NCBI GenBank assembly: GCA_007026445.1
Contig: VDMD01000033.1
Span: 1-64,000 of the forward strand
Length of the DNA stretch: 64,000 nucleotides
Direction of reading: 5' to 3'
DNA from: Schizophyllum amplum
Taxonomy: Eukaryota; Basidiomycota; Agaricomycetes; Agaricales; Schizophyllaceae
Shown: positions 44,100 through 56,068 of the stretch, in pieces
Layout: the number at the start of each line of letters is the position of its first letter
Position numbering within the stretch: position 1 is the stretch's first letter
The notes under the pieces: model-generated
Database searches by the model: none
What the model was told of the DNA's origin: nothing
Seen by the model: only the letters and a program-made list of their open reading frames with translations
Made by a program: the position numbers and the translations under genes

Positions 44100-45529
44100 A
44101 TGTCGTCCAAACGCAAATGGGACCAACCGGCCGACGAGGAGACTGCATCCAAAGTCGCGAAGACCGACGAAAACAAGACTGCGTCCGAAGCAGCAGCAGC
44201 CGCGGCTGCCATCGCGGCCAAAATTGCCGCGCAGTTCGCCGGCGGAGCAGCCAATGGACTCATGGGTCCCAAGGATCCCCATGACGGCGAATTCACGAAG
44301 GACATTGACATCAACGATGTTAGGAACAGATACATGTTAACGAAGGGCACGACTCAGCAGCAGGTGCGTGTCATTCGATTGCGTCTCTAGCTCGCGCTGA
44401 CTATGCGGGCAGTTACACGAGGAGACCGGAGCGTCCATCAGCACCAAGGGTGTCTGGCTTCCGGACAGGAGCAAGGCCACCGACAAGGAACCCCCCCTCT
44501 ACCTTCACATCACCGCTAGCACCGAAGAAATGCTCACGAAGGCAGTTGACAAGGTCAACGAGCTCATCAACACAGACCTCGGCCCCCTCGTCGAAGACAA
44601 GAAGGATCGCGTGCGCGAAAGGGTATGTGGACCGACCTCTGCATGCCACACAATTGCTAACATGTCGCAGCGCAAATGGCCTGAAGCCAAACTTCCCGTT
44701 AATTTGGAGCCACTCAGGAATTTCAATGTCCGCGCCAAGGTCGTCGGTCCTCAGGTGCGTATCATATTCTACACAGCAGCGCCGAAGCTGACAGTCTTCC
44801 AGGGTGTTTTTGTCAAGTACATCCAGCAGGAGACTGGCACCAGGGTGCAGATCAAGGGTCTAGGTTCCGGTTTCGTGGAACAGGAAACCGGTCGCGAGAG
44901 CGATGAACCTCTTCACATCCACATCACGTGCGTCAACCGACAACGAGTCTGCTAGTTTTAACCTCCTTCTGCAGCGGTCCAGAGCAAGGTCAAATTGAAC
45001 GAGCGCAGACCTACGCCGAAGATCTTCTTATGGTCGTGCGTCAAGAATATGCTAAAGCGCAGGGGATGCTGCAGCAACAGTCGATGGGCATGCACCACGC
45101 TCCGTACGATGCCAGCTACACCATGGGGGTGAGCGACGCTGTATCCTGGGCGACAGATCCCGTACTGAACCGTCCTCAGGGATACGTACCTCCACAGCCA
45201 TCCGGTGCGCCCCCTCCTCAGCCTGGCGATCAGGGAGCTCCTGCGCCTGGCGGTGCTTTGGACGCCAACGGTCAGGATGCCTTCACCGCTTACTGGTATG
45301 CATGCGGCCTTGCCGTCTGTCTGGTCTGTCCACTGACTCCTGCCTCAGGGCCGCTTACGGCTACGACGTCAACTCGCAGCAATTCAAGGAGTGGGCGGCA
45401 TCTGCGCAGCAGCAGGCTGCTAATCAGTACTACCAACAGCCGCAGCAGGCGGCGCCAGCGCCACCGTCCAGCGCGCCGCCTCCGGCGCCTCCTTCTGACG
45501 CGCCCCCGCCTCCGCCACCTCCCGCATAG
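44100..45529 (+). CDS. KHDC4/BLOM7-like KH-domain RNA-binding protein
   Basis: Six-exon gene. The N-terminus is an Ala-rich helix after MSSKRKWDQPADEE. Two KH-type modules follow: DIDINDVRNRYMLTKGTTQQQLHEETGASISTKGVWLPDRSKA (spliced at 44363/44413) and FNVRAKVVGPQGVFVKYIQQETGTRVQIKGLGSGFVE with the RNA-contacting loop near the exon junction. The C-terminal third is Gln/Pro-rich (YVPPQPSGAPPPQPGD, then a poly-Pro end). This is the architecture of human KHDC4 (BLOM7), a protein tied to pre-mRNA splicing and snoRNA-host splice-site choice. It is probably nuclear. Exon 1 44100-44363 and exon 2 44413-44622 are in frame; the last exon ends in PPPPPPA, stop at 45529. Confidence 0.88.
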
Positions 45530-45815
45530 ATTGTGGTAGGATGCGTAGGATGTGACGGGGCGCGAATGCTTCAGGTCCTTGGTGAATGCTCTAGGTCTTT
45601 AGTGGATCTCTTTGTTGCTTGATCTACGTAAGAAATGCCATTGTCGTTAGCTGCTGATCTTCGAGGCTATGAACACAGTCCTGATTAGATGCGAAGGTAC
45701 ATGTAGTACTCGTCGGAGCTATAGTACTGTCGGAGGTTCCCATTATCAACTCTAAGCCTGTAGTTCTAAGTAGTACAATCCGGTGGGTCCGACTGTTCTA
45801 TGTTCAACGGATGCT

Positions 45816-47098
45816 CTATGCGTACTGCTTCTCCTGGTCTGCTATGAGTTCGTCCTTACTGAGCAGGAGCATTCCGGGGTGGAAGAAATTCAACGCAAAC
45901 ATGGCCAACACAATCATAGTGCCGTCCAATACGTCTGAAGAGATAGGGAGTCAGACCTGTGAGGGAAGCCAATCTGAACGATAACGCACTGAAGTAAACC
46001 TCGGTTGTGATGATCCTCCCTGTCCACCCGTCGGCCAACTCGATCGTGCGATAGATGGAACTGTGGGTATCTTAGTCCTCCATAGAGTCGGGGAAACCAG
46101 GACGGAGCTCACCGAATGAACAAGCATAGCAGGATGAAGCAGACGCTCCCGAAGAGCATCAGCGTCTTCGTCGTGAGACGTCCGCAATGCGCGTCCGTCT
46201 CCCCCGAGCGGCGGGCGGGGGCGTCGTTCGCGTAGCGGTAGACATACTCGGCACTGACAAAGACGAAGAACACGATAACGGCTACAAGATCGGTGCATGT
46301 CGGTCTTACAGCAGGTTCGTGAAGAGAGCGAAGCGCACCGAGCTGGAAGCATATACCGCCGAGCATGATGTTGCCGCCCTTTTTTGCGCTTTCGTTATTG
46401 TGCAGCGCGGTGGCGGCCATGCCACCGCCCACTGCCTGCACGATGAGTGCGATAATATCCTAAAATGAGGTCAGAATGACATATTCCTGCCTTGAACACG
46501 GGTGACATACGCAGCCAAAGAAGAATGTCGTGTCTAGAGAGGCGATCCTGTTCAGCACACGTGAAAATCCTGTGATGTTGAGACTCACATCTCTTTGGCA
46601 CGAATCGACTGTATTTGTGGCCAAGCTGACTGATCATAATGGCGGAGACGACGAACTGCCCGGCCAACAAAGGCGTCGGTCCTGGTAGACGTCAGCAATT
46701 GCCGCGAGGACTTGGCAGACAGCCAATCACCTAGAATAGTGCATACGATCCTGGAAGATGATTATCAGCGCCGCGAAGAGAATTGTTCACAGATTCAAGT
46801 ACTCACTGCATTTCGAACGGGTTGGGATTCGGCGGATTACGACTACTCCATAAACGCGCCGCCCAACCGAGAATCTCGAGAACGCCACAGAAAACGGCTG
46901 TCGGGATGAGCCACCACATACGGTACCGCACGGCCTGCCCGAGATGCAGTGCTATCGGGGGGTCCATCAACTTTCAGCCCCTGGTAGCATTTGCCAGTCT
47001 AACGCACCCGCGGAGACAGAGAAAAGCACAACAAAGATGATACAGACATATTCCGTTGGCGCGTACCCGTAAGGGTATATATGCTGGTCGAGGACCAT
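45816..47098 (-). CDS. RTA1-family seven-helix membrane protein
   Basis: Minus-strand gene of several short exons, starting MVLDQHIYPYGYAPTEY (47098) and ending KDELIADQEKQYA (stop 45816), about 290 residues. Family hallmarks are LGQAVRYRMWWLIPTAVFCG, a glycine-rich VQAVGGGMAA helix, GGNIMLGGICFQL, and the conserved RSIYRTIELADGWTGRIITTEVYF...LDG...HPGMLLL block. RTA1 proteins are fungal plasma- or intracellular-membrane proteins with seven predicted helices. In yeast, relatives (Rta1, Rsb1) confer resistance to 7-aminocholesterol or export long-chain bases, so lipid handling or stress resistance is a fair guess. It converges on the KH-domain gene 286 bases away. Confidence 0.88.
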
Positions 47099-48051
47099 CC
47101 TGCGCGCGAGGTATAGCTGTGGAAAAAAGGAGAGGGGAGTAGGGTAGATAGGACAGTTGCCGTGCCACTGCTAGATCTTAAGTGAAGTCGTCTATAACTG
47201 GGCCACCTCACTGAACAGTGGAGGTACCAACGCGGGAGACGGGCGCGATGAGTCTGGGGCCGTGCGGCGCTGGCGCCTTTGAGCTTTATGGTGGAGGTTG
47301 TGTCGAACACGGATTCCAATTCCGTGCCGAGAGAACACTGCCGCAAGGAGCTATTGAGACACGTCAAGGTACTTACGATCTTGCTAAGCATCAAATCCAG
47401 GGACATGGACGCGGTCAACTAATTCCGTGCCAAATATCTGGAGATCGAGAACAGACTCACGCAAGCAGATTCGCCATCCCATACTGACTTCCTTACTTGG
47501 ATCTCGGGGGCTGGATACTGTCTTCAAGGTGCAGCCGCGTAGCGCCAGTGACTTTCAACTGAGAGTGGTTATGGCATTGACATGAAGGTCTTGACATGTT
47601 CCGGAATCCGATTCCGGGCGCCGAGCCAAGTTCAACCATGATGAGTCACCCAATGATGACATTTGCGTGACTCGCAACCGGGAATACCCGAGTCTAGACC
47701 TGAAGTTCAACTTGACGCTTGTTTGTGCATCTAACCGCATTCACACTCTGAATCTTGACCTCGACAGAGTTTGTCGCCCATGCTCTGAAAGCTGGAAATC
47801 GATATACTATCTTCATCTAGTTTTGACACACGTACACGTCCGACGACTCGAATGCAGGCCACGATTCAGAAAGCAAGGAGTCAGCGCTGGAAAGAAGGTT
47901 CGTCCCTGACGATTGTCACAAGTTGAACAAGTCAGTCGTGGAGGATGATATCTGAGAACGGATGCACATAAAAAGTACTACTACAGAGCAATGCGGATGA
48001 AGTGCAAATAATAAAAATAGGTAAATATGCCTTAGATACTACGATTGTGGA
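47099..48051. other. Intergenic region, about 950 bases
   Basis: No gene, RNA or repeat recognised on either strand. Frames open here are short and contain no motif. The 47.1-47.3 kb end should contain the promoter of the RTA1 gene. The 47.6-48.05 kb part becomes AT-rich and is probably the 3' flank of the RhoGEF gene. Confidence 0.45.
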
Positions 48052-51000
48052 TTATCCCCTATACGGCTGCAACGGCGGTGATCGCGGTGGCGAGAAGGAC
48101 TGTGGATAGTACGCTGGTGTGGTGGGCGATGCGAGCGAGCCAGGAAGGTACAAGGGGATAGTTGGGATCATCTCGAATACGTGTTGAGCGACAGCTCTCG
48201 TAGGGCGAACGCCGGCTTGCGGAGGAGGCTCCGGTGCTTTCATGACGCCATGCACTCGCGCTTCCTGCACCATGTTATCGCTTCCGTCCGCGGGCATGGG
48301 GTAATGACTGGCGTTCAAGCCTCGACCGTCCCAGATGCAGTGTACGTCGTTGCCGGGTATGACTTGTGCGAGAAGGCCGGTTTGGACATGTCGTATCTCG
48401 ATGAAGCGGGTGTCGAACAACAGGATATATGGTGGATGGAATGCGACGCGCTCTGCCGTTCCTTCCCATTCGATGGAGGTTGCCGTACGACTTGGCTGGC
48501 CGTGCTTGTTGACGTGAAGGCCAAATTCTAGGTATCGTTAGGCCGAAGGATGGTGGTGACAGCTGAGTGATGGCTTACCATCATAGCAGAGTAAGAACTC
48601 CTCATCAGTGCAGCGGAACATGCCCAAAGGCCTGCACGAGTCCAACCTTCTCGTAAGACTGGCTAAGCGACTGTCGTCGCGAGCTGGGATAGATACACTG
48701 CTCAAACTGATGATGGATAGGTCAGAGTAATCCCAAGCGTCCGGGATCCACGTAGCAATACTCACTCATTGATGATGTCCATGATCTCAAAACCTTTCGA
48801 GCATAGGATAGCGATACGTGCTTTGAGGAAGATGAGGTCGTAAGCCTCAGCCGGGATTGAGAAGTCTCGGTATGAACGGAACCAGTCCAGCTTCTGTGTC
48901 TTGCGGCCTAAAAGTCCGCCAAAGTTGGTTGGTGCAGCCTTCGCCTTCTCATTGATGCGCTCGATGACAGGCTCCAGGATGTAGAAGTTGCTGCTGTTGA
49001 CCTTAAACGCGCGTCAGTGGAGGTTTACGATACGAAGTAATCCACTACCCCTTTGCGCTTCACATATACGACAAGGGTTCGGCCATAAAGCGTACCGACA
49101 CTGAAGAACGAAACCTCGCGACTGCCATTGAGCTTCTGCGGTGTCTGAGACGCATTTGAACTTTGCGGGGAAGAGGGCACGAGTGCTTCGATATGATAGG
49201 CGAACAATGACTGCAGCATCGTCAGTGATGCTATATTTTTAGCGTGATAGTGCTGACCTTGTCGGCGCAAACGAGGAACAACCCAAAGTCTTCCAGCATC
49301 GCCATTTGGGAGACCATTTTCAGATGAAGAACGCGCCGCATAGCTGGCGCAGGGATCAGATGCAAGATAATGACTGGCGGAGGGAATGCGCACATTTGGA
49401 ATCATGACGGTACCCAATCCATACACCCTCCTCGCAGCCGATGGCGACCAGGGCACGACCGTCGAGCGTGTCTAGAAGTACCATCAATACGTGTTCAGAT
49501 GAAGATCATTAAGGAACACTGACTGAACGGCACTGAGCAGGTCACCTTTCCCGTTAAGGATGCTTCGTGATTCCATGCCGCAGACGCAGACGAGATGAAC
49601 GACGGAACCAAGAAAGTATCGGTGCTCAGAGTCTCAATTTCGAAGACCTTATTGGACTCCTGCACAACCGCCCGCAACCCCAAAGCTTCCTCTAGAATTT
49701 GCTTCCATTCTGTCCGGGCCTGCTGCGATTCGGCGTAGAGGATGAGTGTTCCGCCCAGACGCCCGTTGTAGTGGATCGTGAACGGGTACACCGAGCGCGA
49801 GTCAGTTGCATCTGACGCCCGATGTGCGGGCACAATGGCAGCGTCGGCTGCATGTGCACCACGGTCGCCGCGAAGATTGCGGAGGAGGCCCGTACTGCGC
49901 TGCGTCGGCGGATCGGTAAAGTTGACCAAAGTCATCAAATCGAGAGGAATGGGCTGGGCAGACTGAGCGAAATAGGAGAACATCAGGGTTACGGGACTCA
50001 CCCTTCGGTTGACGTGATACTTGGTCATGCCGTCTCGGTCTTTCGACTCTTTCGGTCTTGTCATCACCACTGCGAGAGGATGAGCATAAATCTGAACGAA
50101 CCATCGATCACTCACTGTATTGTCAAAAACGAGCACGAAGAGTTCGGTCCAGTTGTTGCCTGGTATACTGCTATCTGGCTGGCGCAAGAGCTTCCCGCAA
50201 TGTATCAACGAGCGGTTGTCGTCCTTAAGGTCCATATCCTGAGGCGCAAGTCAGCTTACGACTCATAACAGACAGGCCAAAACACACCACTGCTTCGCCT
50301 GGCTTGAACACCAAGTTATTGGCATACCGCCAAAGCTCGACCTTTTGCTTGGCAGATACAACACCCGGTTCGGTCTCCTTGCCCAACGCCTTGATCAGCT
50401 CGAGCACTTGGGGTATATCGTTCCGATCCGGATGACTATGCGGCGTCTCTTCCATGATATTCCGGAGCAGCAGCTCGTAGCGCAGTAAACGTGGGATCGG
50501 TCTGTTGATGAAGTTCTTCATATCCAGCCTGTGTGACTCCGGGTGGCGTATGCAAGCCTGACCTCACCGTTAGTAAGGGAAGCGATAAATCATCGTTTGC
50601 TTACGTCGACAAAGGCTGAGAAACTGGGGTTGTTGGCCATCTCGTCGTCAATGCGGTACGCCGCAATCGGGTAATTCGGTATGTACTCGATGTACGCCTC
50701 CCGGAAATTGAGCACGGCGTCGAACACGCAAGCGGTGATGCTGCGAATACGCGGGTGCTCGTCGCGCTGGACTTCGTGCATGCGTTCCATGAGACGGCGA
50801 TGATGGAAATGCAGCTCCGAATAATTGTGAAAGACGTCCTGGATAAAGTGATTCAAGCGGTCTGGGGGTATAATGGGAGGGTCGGCCTCGCGCAGAGGGC
50901 GGATGTACATCTGCAGAACGGGTTCGATACAGCGCCGGAGCGTCGAGAAGATATACGCACGACTTCAATATTTTCCAGGTCGCGCACGTATGCCATCTCG

Positions 51001-53568
51001 CCTTTGATGAGCTCGAAGATAATCCTGCACACGATCGTCAGCATGGAACTTGACCACATAGCTCTCAAGACGCACGCTTGACGCTTGGCCTCGTCCTTCG
51101 TAAGAGCTTTCCGATACTCAGTCGTAACAAGGTCGTGCCACTCCCACTTGCCCGTGACGCCCCTGCCCATGGCCAACTGGAAGGACCGTAGCTGCGCCAC
51201 AGCTTGCAGCTTCCTGATGGCTTTCACCGACTCCATCAAAAACTCGCTGTCAGGATTGCCGTCCGCCGTCTCACGACATATCGCCTCCAGCAACACGGGG
51301 TACTTCTGCAGATGCTCGACAGGTCGGTTCAGGAAGTGCTTGAGGTCGAGTCGTGGACCGTCCGCGTCCCGGCCTATCTGTCGCTCGCGGTCCTGTTGCT
51401 CTCGTCAGCGTCTGAAATATATAACAGCGGCCAGACAACGCGCACCTCGACCCATAACCTAAACGCGCTGTTCTGCTCAAGTTCTTCCTTCAATCGCTTC
51501 TCGGCCATCGGGTGGTGCCCGGCGTATATCGGATACGCAAGCCTGAATTCCGTAGCCGCATCCAGGAAGATGTCCCCTATGCGCTGCACCACGGGGGCCT
51601 GTTCGCGCTGACGAACATACATGACCTCGAGCAAGCGCCGATTGCATTCCCGCAGGTCCAGGATATTCCCAAACACATCCTCTATGAAGTCGTCGACGTC
51701 GTGTCTGGGAATGACAGGCGGGTTTGTAGTACGAAGGGGCCGGATAAAAACGCGATCAACTATATCGAGATCGTGGACGTATTGCTCCTCCTTGCTGATT
51801 AGCTTATGGATGATGCTGTGGTTTTTGTCAGCTCTGAATGACTAGCTACGAGAGACAATACTGACGTCTGTCGATTAATCTCGCTGTCAGGGAGCGAGGC
51901 GAGCACCTCCGGAGGGACCGTATTGGGCCATTCTGACGAAGCTGTACCAGCCGAATCAGATTCCGGTACAATGCCGGTGAATGTTGTGCCCTGCAACACT
52001 ATAAGCACGGCAAACCCATCTCTTTCATAGGGACGCACCTTTCGTGGACACGAATAGCAATAGCATGGGTTATCTTCCCCGCAACTCGGAGAGTAGCACT
52101 TCGTTAACATCGTCACCACGCCTGTCGGGAGCTCGGCGCGCTCCACCACCGCGTCGGAAGGGCCTTCGGCATCTCAAGAAACATATACACGTCCTCAACG
52201 CCATCTTGCAATTCCCTTCCTCCCCATTCGACCTCATAAAAGAACAGCTGGTTCTGTAGACTCCGGGCGACTTGCAGTGATATTCGCCTATCGTTCGTAG
52301 ATACGCCATGATTGATTGCGAGCTCGCGCTGTATGGACGACTGTATGGTCGACTGCGTGCGCACGTGAGGACAAGTTCGCATTGATCGCCCTGCTACACT
52401 TACCACGATGTCCTTCCCCGTGAACGCCCGAGGGTACGGGATGCTGCCCTTGACGTGCGTGCCGCGAGGTACTTTATCGCGCAGGAGCATGGCTATATGC
52501 GACAGCAGAGACAGGTTGATGAAGAGGCTGATGTCGTCCTCCCAGTCCTCTTCCTCCTCAAACAAGCCGTCTTCGTTGACGCCGCCGAAATCATTGACTT
52601 CAATTGACGGGCGACGATAGGCGGAAGGAATGGAGGATGGCCCTGCGTAGTCGGACTGCAGTTGAGACGCAAACGATCCTATCGAATTGCCGCGCTGCAT
52701 GGTGCTTGGGCCTGCGACAGGCTGAGAGTCGTATGTATAGCTAGGAACACTACCAGTGAAGGCGACGGTAGGCGTCCGCATGTCTACATGTTCGCCTCAG
52801 AACTTTACACGATGCCAGGAAGATTAACACCACCTGCAGGATCTGTGTCTGGCGTCCCTACGAGCTGGGCATATGCATCATTCGTCTCCGCTGATACACC
52901 GGGAGCGAGATCCAAGGTAGGGTTGTATGCAGCAACAACAGAGGGAGGCGGCGGGGGAGCGTTGATAGAATCCATGTAGGACGGAGATGGGTCGTCCGGT
53001 ACGTCGTAGAGAGCTGAAGGGGATGGCGTCTGGGCCAGCGGGGAGCTGGTGAGCATCGAGCGATTAGACGCGGCTGAAGGTCCGCGCGAGAGCTTGGGGG
53101 AGGGATGACCGTTCGCGTACGGTAAGAGGGTTCTGCTGGCGATAAGTGCACGTCGAACTCCGCAGACGCGACACTCACGAAGAATCCACGCTCTCTCGCG
53201 AATCGCTGTCGCGGTGCAAGGTGGGCGGTCGCGAGGACGAAGCCGTCACCGAGCGGCCGGCGTAGGTGGCAGAGGTCTCCAATTCCGTCCACTATTCGAA
53301 CGTGGATGGAGAGAGGAAGCTGAGGATTCACGCGGTTCGCCGTTGATGGACTGGTTGACTAAATACCGGGATCCGGTGTTTAGGAAGTGAATTACTGAAC
53401 GTGAATCTGATGGTACTTACTGCTGGATATGGGCGACGCTCTTGCGTCCCCGTTCGTACTTGCGGCTGAGCTGTCGGGAGTCGGCTGGTCATCGACGTAG
53501 GCTTTCCATACCGCGTCGTACAAGGCCTGGAGATCGCCATCGCCTGGCACGCTGAGCGGCTCGTCCAT
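48052..53568 (-). CDS. Rho guanine-nucleotide exchange factor with tandem DH domains (DEP-DH-DH-PH-CNH)
   Basis: Large minus-strand gene of many short exons, roughly 1,500 residues, starting MDEPLSVPGDGDLQAL (53568). After a Ser/Pro-rich N-terminus comes a DEP-like block (about 52500-52130; LSLLSHIAMLLRDKVPRGTHVKGSIPYPRAFTGKDIV...FYEVEWGGRELQDGVEDVYMFLE). DH domain 1 follows (about 51850-51090; KEEQYVHDLDIVDRVFIRPLR ... HFLNRPVEHLQKYPVLLEAI), then DH domain 2 (about 51030-50240; KGEMAYVRDLENIEVV ... MKNFINRPIPRLLRYELLLRNI), a PH domain (about 50240-49600) and a C-terminal CNH domain (about 49300-48110). Rom2/Tus1-type GEFs activate Rho1 at the cortex to drive cell-wall synthesis. The second DH is unusual. 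One frame break near 53260 in the N-terminal linker looks like a missing base. Confidence 0.85.
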
Positions 53569-53755
53569 CCCCGATCGAGGTCTGCCACCAGTTCTGAGTC
53601 AAGGCAGAGGAATACGCTCAACTGGCGCACTTCACAGGATAATCATGGGCGAGCGCAAGAAACAAGGAACGCCGAGCATGAGCGCTCCGGTATGCTCGGC
53701 CCGATGATCAGCCGCGTGCTATCGCTGGAAGTTCGACTTGTCTTCACCCGCCACC
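53569..53755. promoter_or_regulatory. Divergent promoter, RhoGEF / tRNA methyltransferase
   Basis: 187 bases separate the start codons of two head-to-head genes. It must contain both promoters and 5' UTRs. No specific element was recognised. Confidence 0.45.
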
Positions 53756-55692
53756 ATGGCTGCGCCGCAAAAACCAAAAACCACGTCCTCTGTCCATGAC
53801 GCCGGGAAGCCCCTGCCTCCGTTTGGATCAAGGTGCGACTTTCACAGCTGACCCGCCGTGGCGCGATGTATCTCAGCCGTCAGATTTCTTGATGATGAGG
53901 CCCGTGTGTGGGAGCACAATGCCTGGGACCATGTACGAGCGTCTACATAACGTACATATGGCCAATCCTGACATGTCAAGGTTCCCCCGCCTGACGATCA
54001 AGGGGAGCGGATTGCCGCTTCCTTGGCCAAACAACGCGCCGCGCCGGTCCCAGAGGATGAGAAGGATAAATACAATGGGCGGCCTTCGAAGCATTGGTAT
54101 GTCTCTGATTTTTATGTGTGGTTCAGCCACTCACTAGGGATCAGGGACAATTTCTACAAAAACAACGCGGACAACTTCTTCAAAGATAGGAAATGGTAGC
54201 CTTCTGCCACCCGCCTTCGAAGGAATACCTTATGCTAACTGCTCCCAGGATGCAAAACGAGTTTCCAGGTATAGAAGCGTGAGTACTATACTCAACGGCT
54301 TTGCGACACAGCTTGACCACATCCGCAGTACAAAGTCGGTCGCCAAAGCCTCTCTGATATACCCCGGGTCCAGAATTGTTAGAAGCGACCAAGCCTGATG
54401 TACCTGCTGTGATTATGTCTCTGCACGCCGTCCTCATTCATTCTTGACAGGCAGGCCCCAAGCGGATAGTGGAAGTCGGTTGCGGTAAGCTCGTATCCGC
54501 TGTACCTTCCCTCTGATGCTGATCCTCCTCTGAAGGTGCCGGCAACGCCATATTCCCCCTTCTGTCCTTGAATAAAAATCCGGAATTGGACCTCCGAGCG
54601 TACGACTACTCAAACCATGCTGTCAAGGTCGTTCAGGTGCGCACGGCACAACGCCTCCCTCGAACCAGCCTGACCGCATCTCACCGCCCACCAGCACAGC
54701 GACCTATACCTAAACCCGCCCCTGGGCCAGATTCATGCCTCGCCGTGGGATCTGACCTCCGATGATCTGCCAAACGATATTGAAGAGGGCAGCGTCGATA
54801 TAGTTACGCTCATCTTCGTACTGAGCGCTCTGCATCCGGACGAGTGGTGCAAGGCCATGAGCAATATCCATAGGGTACGGGCTTTTGTTTTGCATAAGTT
54901 TCTGTTTGCTTGAAGTTCTGCTGTGCATGGGGATCGGTTACCAAATTTACTGGAGTCATGTCTGATGTTCCCCTCTTCCGCCCTATTTTCTCTTCGTCCT
55001 CTGATTCATTTGTTGATTTTGATGCAGATGCTCAAACCCGGAGGTCGCGCACTGCTGCGCGACTACGGCCGCCACGATCTCGCACAACTGCGCTTCAAAG
55101 GCGGTCGACTGCTGGACGACAACCTCTACGTGCGCGGCGATAAAACGCGGGTGTATTTCTTCGAGCTTGGTATGTGGGCGACGCAATCTCTGTTGCGTCT
55201 AACCACCTCTTGACCAACATCCTAGACGAACTCGCACTCATGTTCACCGGCTCCCGGATGGAGGGGACCGGAAAGACGACGTCTACGCTACAAGTGGTCG
55301 ATGAGACTGACGCTGATGGCACGGGCTATCCTGCTCTTCAATCGTCCGCGCCTCATTCACCCGCACCTTCATCGGGAACAGATATGACCATTTCCGGCGA
55401 GGCGCTACAAAGTATACTTGATGACGCCGCCCAGGGTACCCATGCTGCCTCAGCTCCGTCAACATCCTCAGCTCCGTCAACATCCTCAGCTCCGTCAACA
55501 TCCTCAGCCCCGTCAACTCCCTCTACGCCAAGCGAAGTCCACGCCAACGTCCTCTCTCCCCTGCCTGGCTGCCCAGCCCAGCCCATGTTCGACGTCGAGC
55601 AGCTCGGCGTCGACCGGCGCCTCATTGTGAACCGCAAACGGAAGCTGAAGATGTACCGGGTGTGGATGCAGGGGAAGTTCAGGAAGCTGTAG
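53756..55692 (+). CDS. METTL2/Trm140-like tRNA N3-methylcytidine methyltransferase
   Basis: Multi-exon gene starting [12 protein letters not shown]. The N-terminal segment [21 protein letters not shown] and [32 protein letters not shown] is the family signature. The class I methyltransferase fold follows: SAM motif [15 protein letters not shown], acidic motif [12 protein letters not shown], and [16 protein letters not shown]...[20 protein letters not shown]. The C-terminal [20 protein letters not shown] is typical of METTL2/6/8. The enzyme makes 3-methylcytosine at position 32 of tRNA anticodon loops (Thr/Arg/Ser tRNAs). Between the catalytic fold and the C-terminal motif lies a low-complexity insertion with APSTSS repeats. 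Exon 2 starts after GCCGTCAG, which restores [12 protein letters not shown]. Confidence 0.9.
55450..55520 (+). repeat. 18-base tandem repeat inside the tRNA methyltransferase gene
   Basis: Three perfect copies of tcagctccgtcaacatcc (55450-55467, 55468-55485, 55486-55503) and a diverged fourth (55504-55520). They encode repeated APSTSS hexapeptides in a disordered insert, and copy number probably varies between strains. Confidence 0.95.
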
Positions 55693-56068
55693 CGGAGAGG
55701 AGAAGCTGCAGGGCCCCGTGTCGAGGAAAGCCAGTGCAATGGAACTCTGGGGATTCACGATATTGTAGAACCGAGTTCCGTCTACTGTAGCCTTACTTAG
55801 CTGTACTTACTAGATCAAAAGCCTCTCACTTGGAGCAGCCCAGGTCGCCAGGCTGCAGTTCCCCATATCGTTGATTCTATCTAGTTAGGACAAACGAGCA
55901 AACAGCGAACTTCATGTTTTCTGGGGCCCGGGCCCCCTCGACATGGCTTCCGCGTGACGTAGCCGGAGTCTGGACGCGTCTCACACGCGCTGTTTATGAT
56001 GTCTCCCACATGAACCGCTTGCTTATTACCACCATCTCTGTGCTTCATACGACCGTTCCAGTTCCCTT
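55693..56068. other. Intergenic spacer upstream of OMA1
   Basis: About 375 bases between two plus-strand genes; no gene or repeat seen. It includes a ggggcccgggccccc palindrome-rich stretch near 55922-55937 and should carry the OMA1 promoter. Confidence 0.4.
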
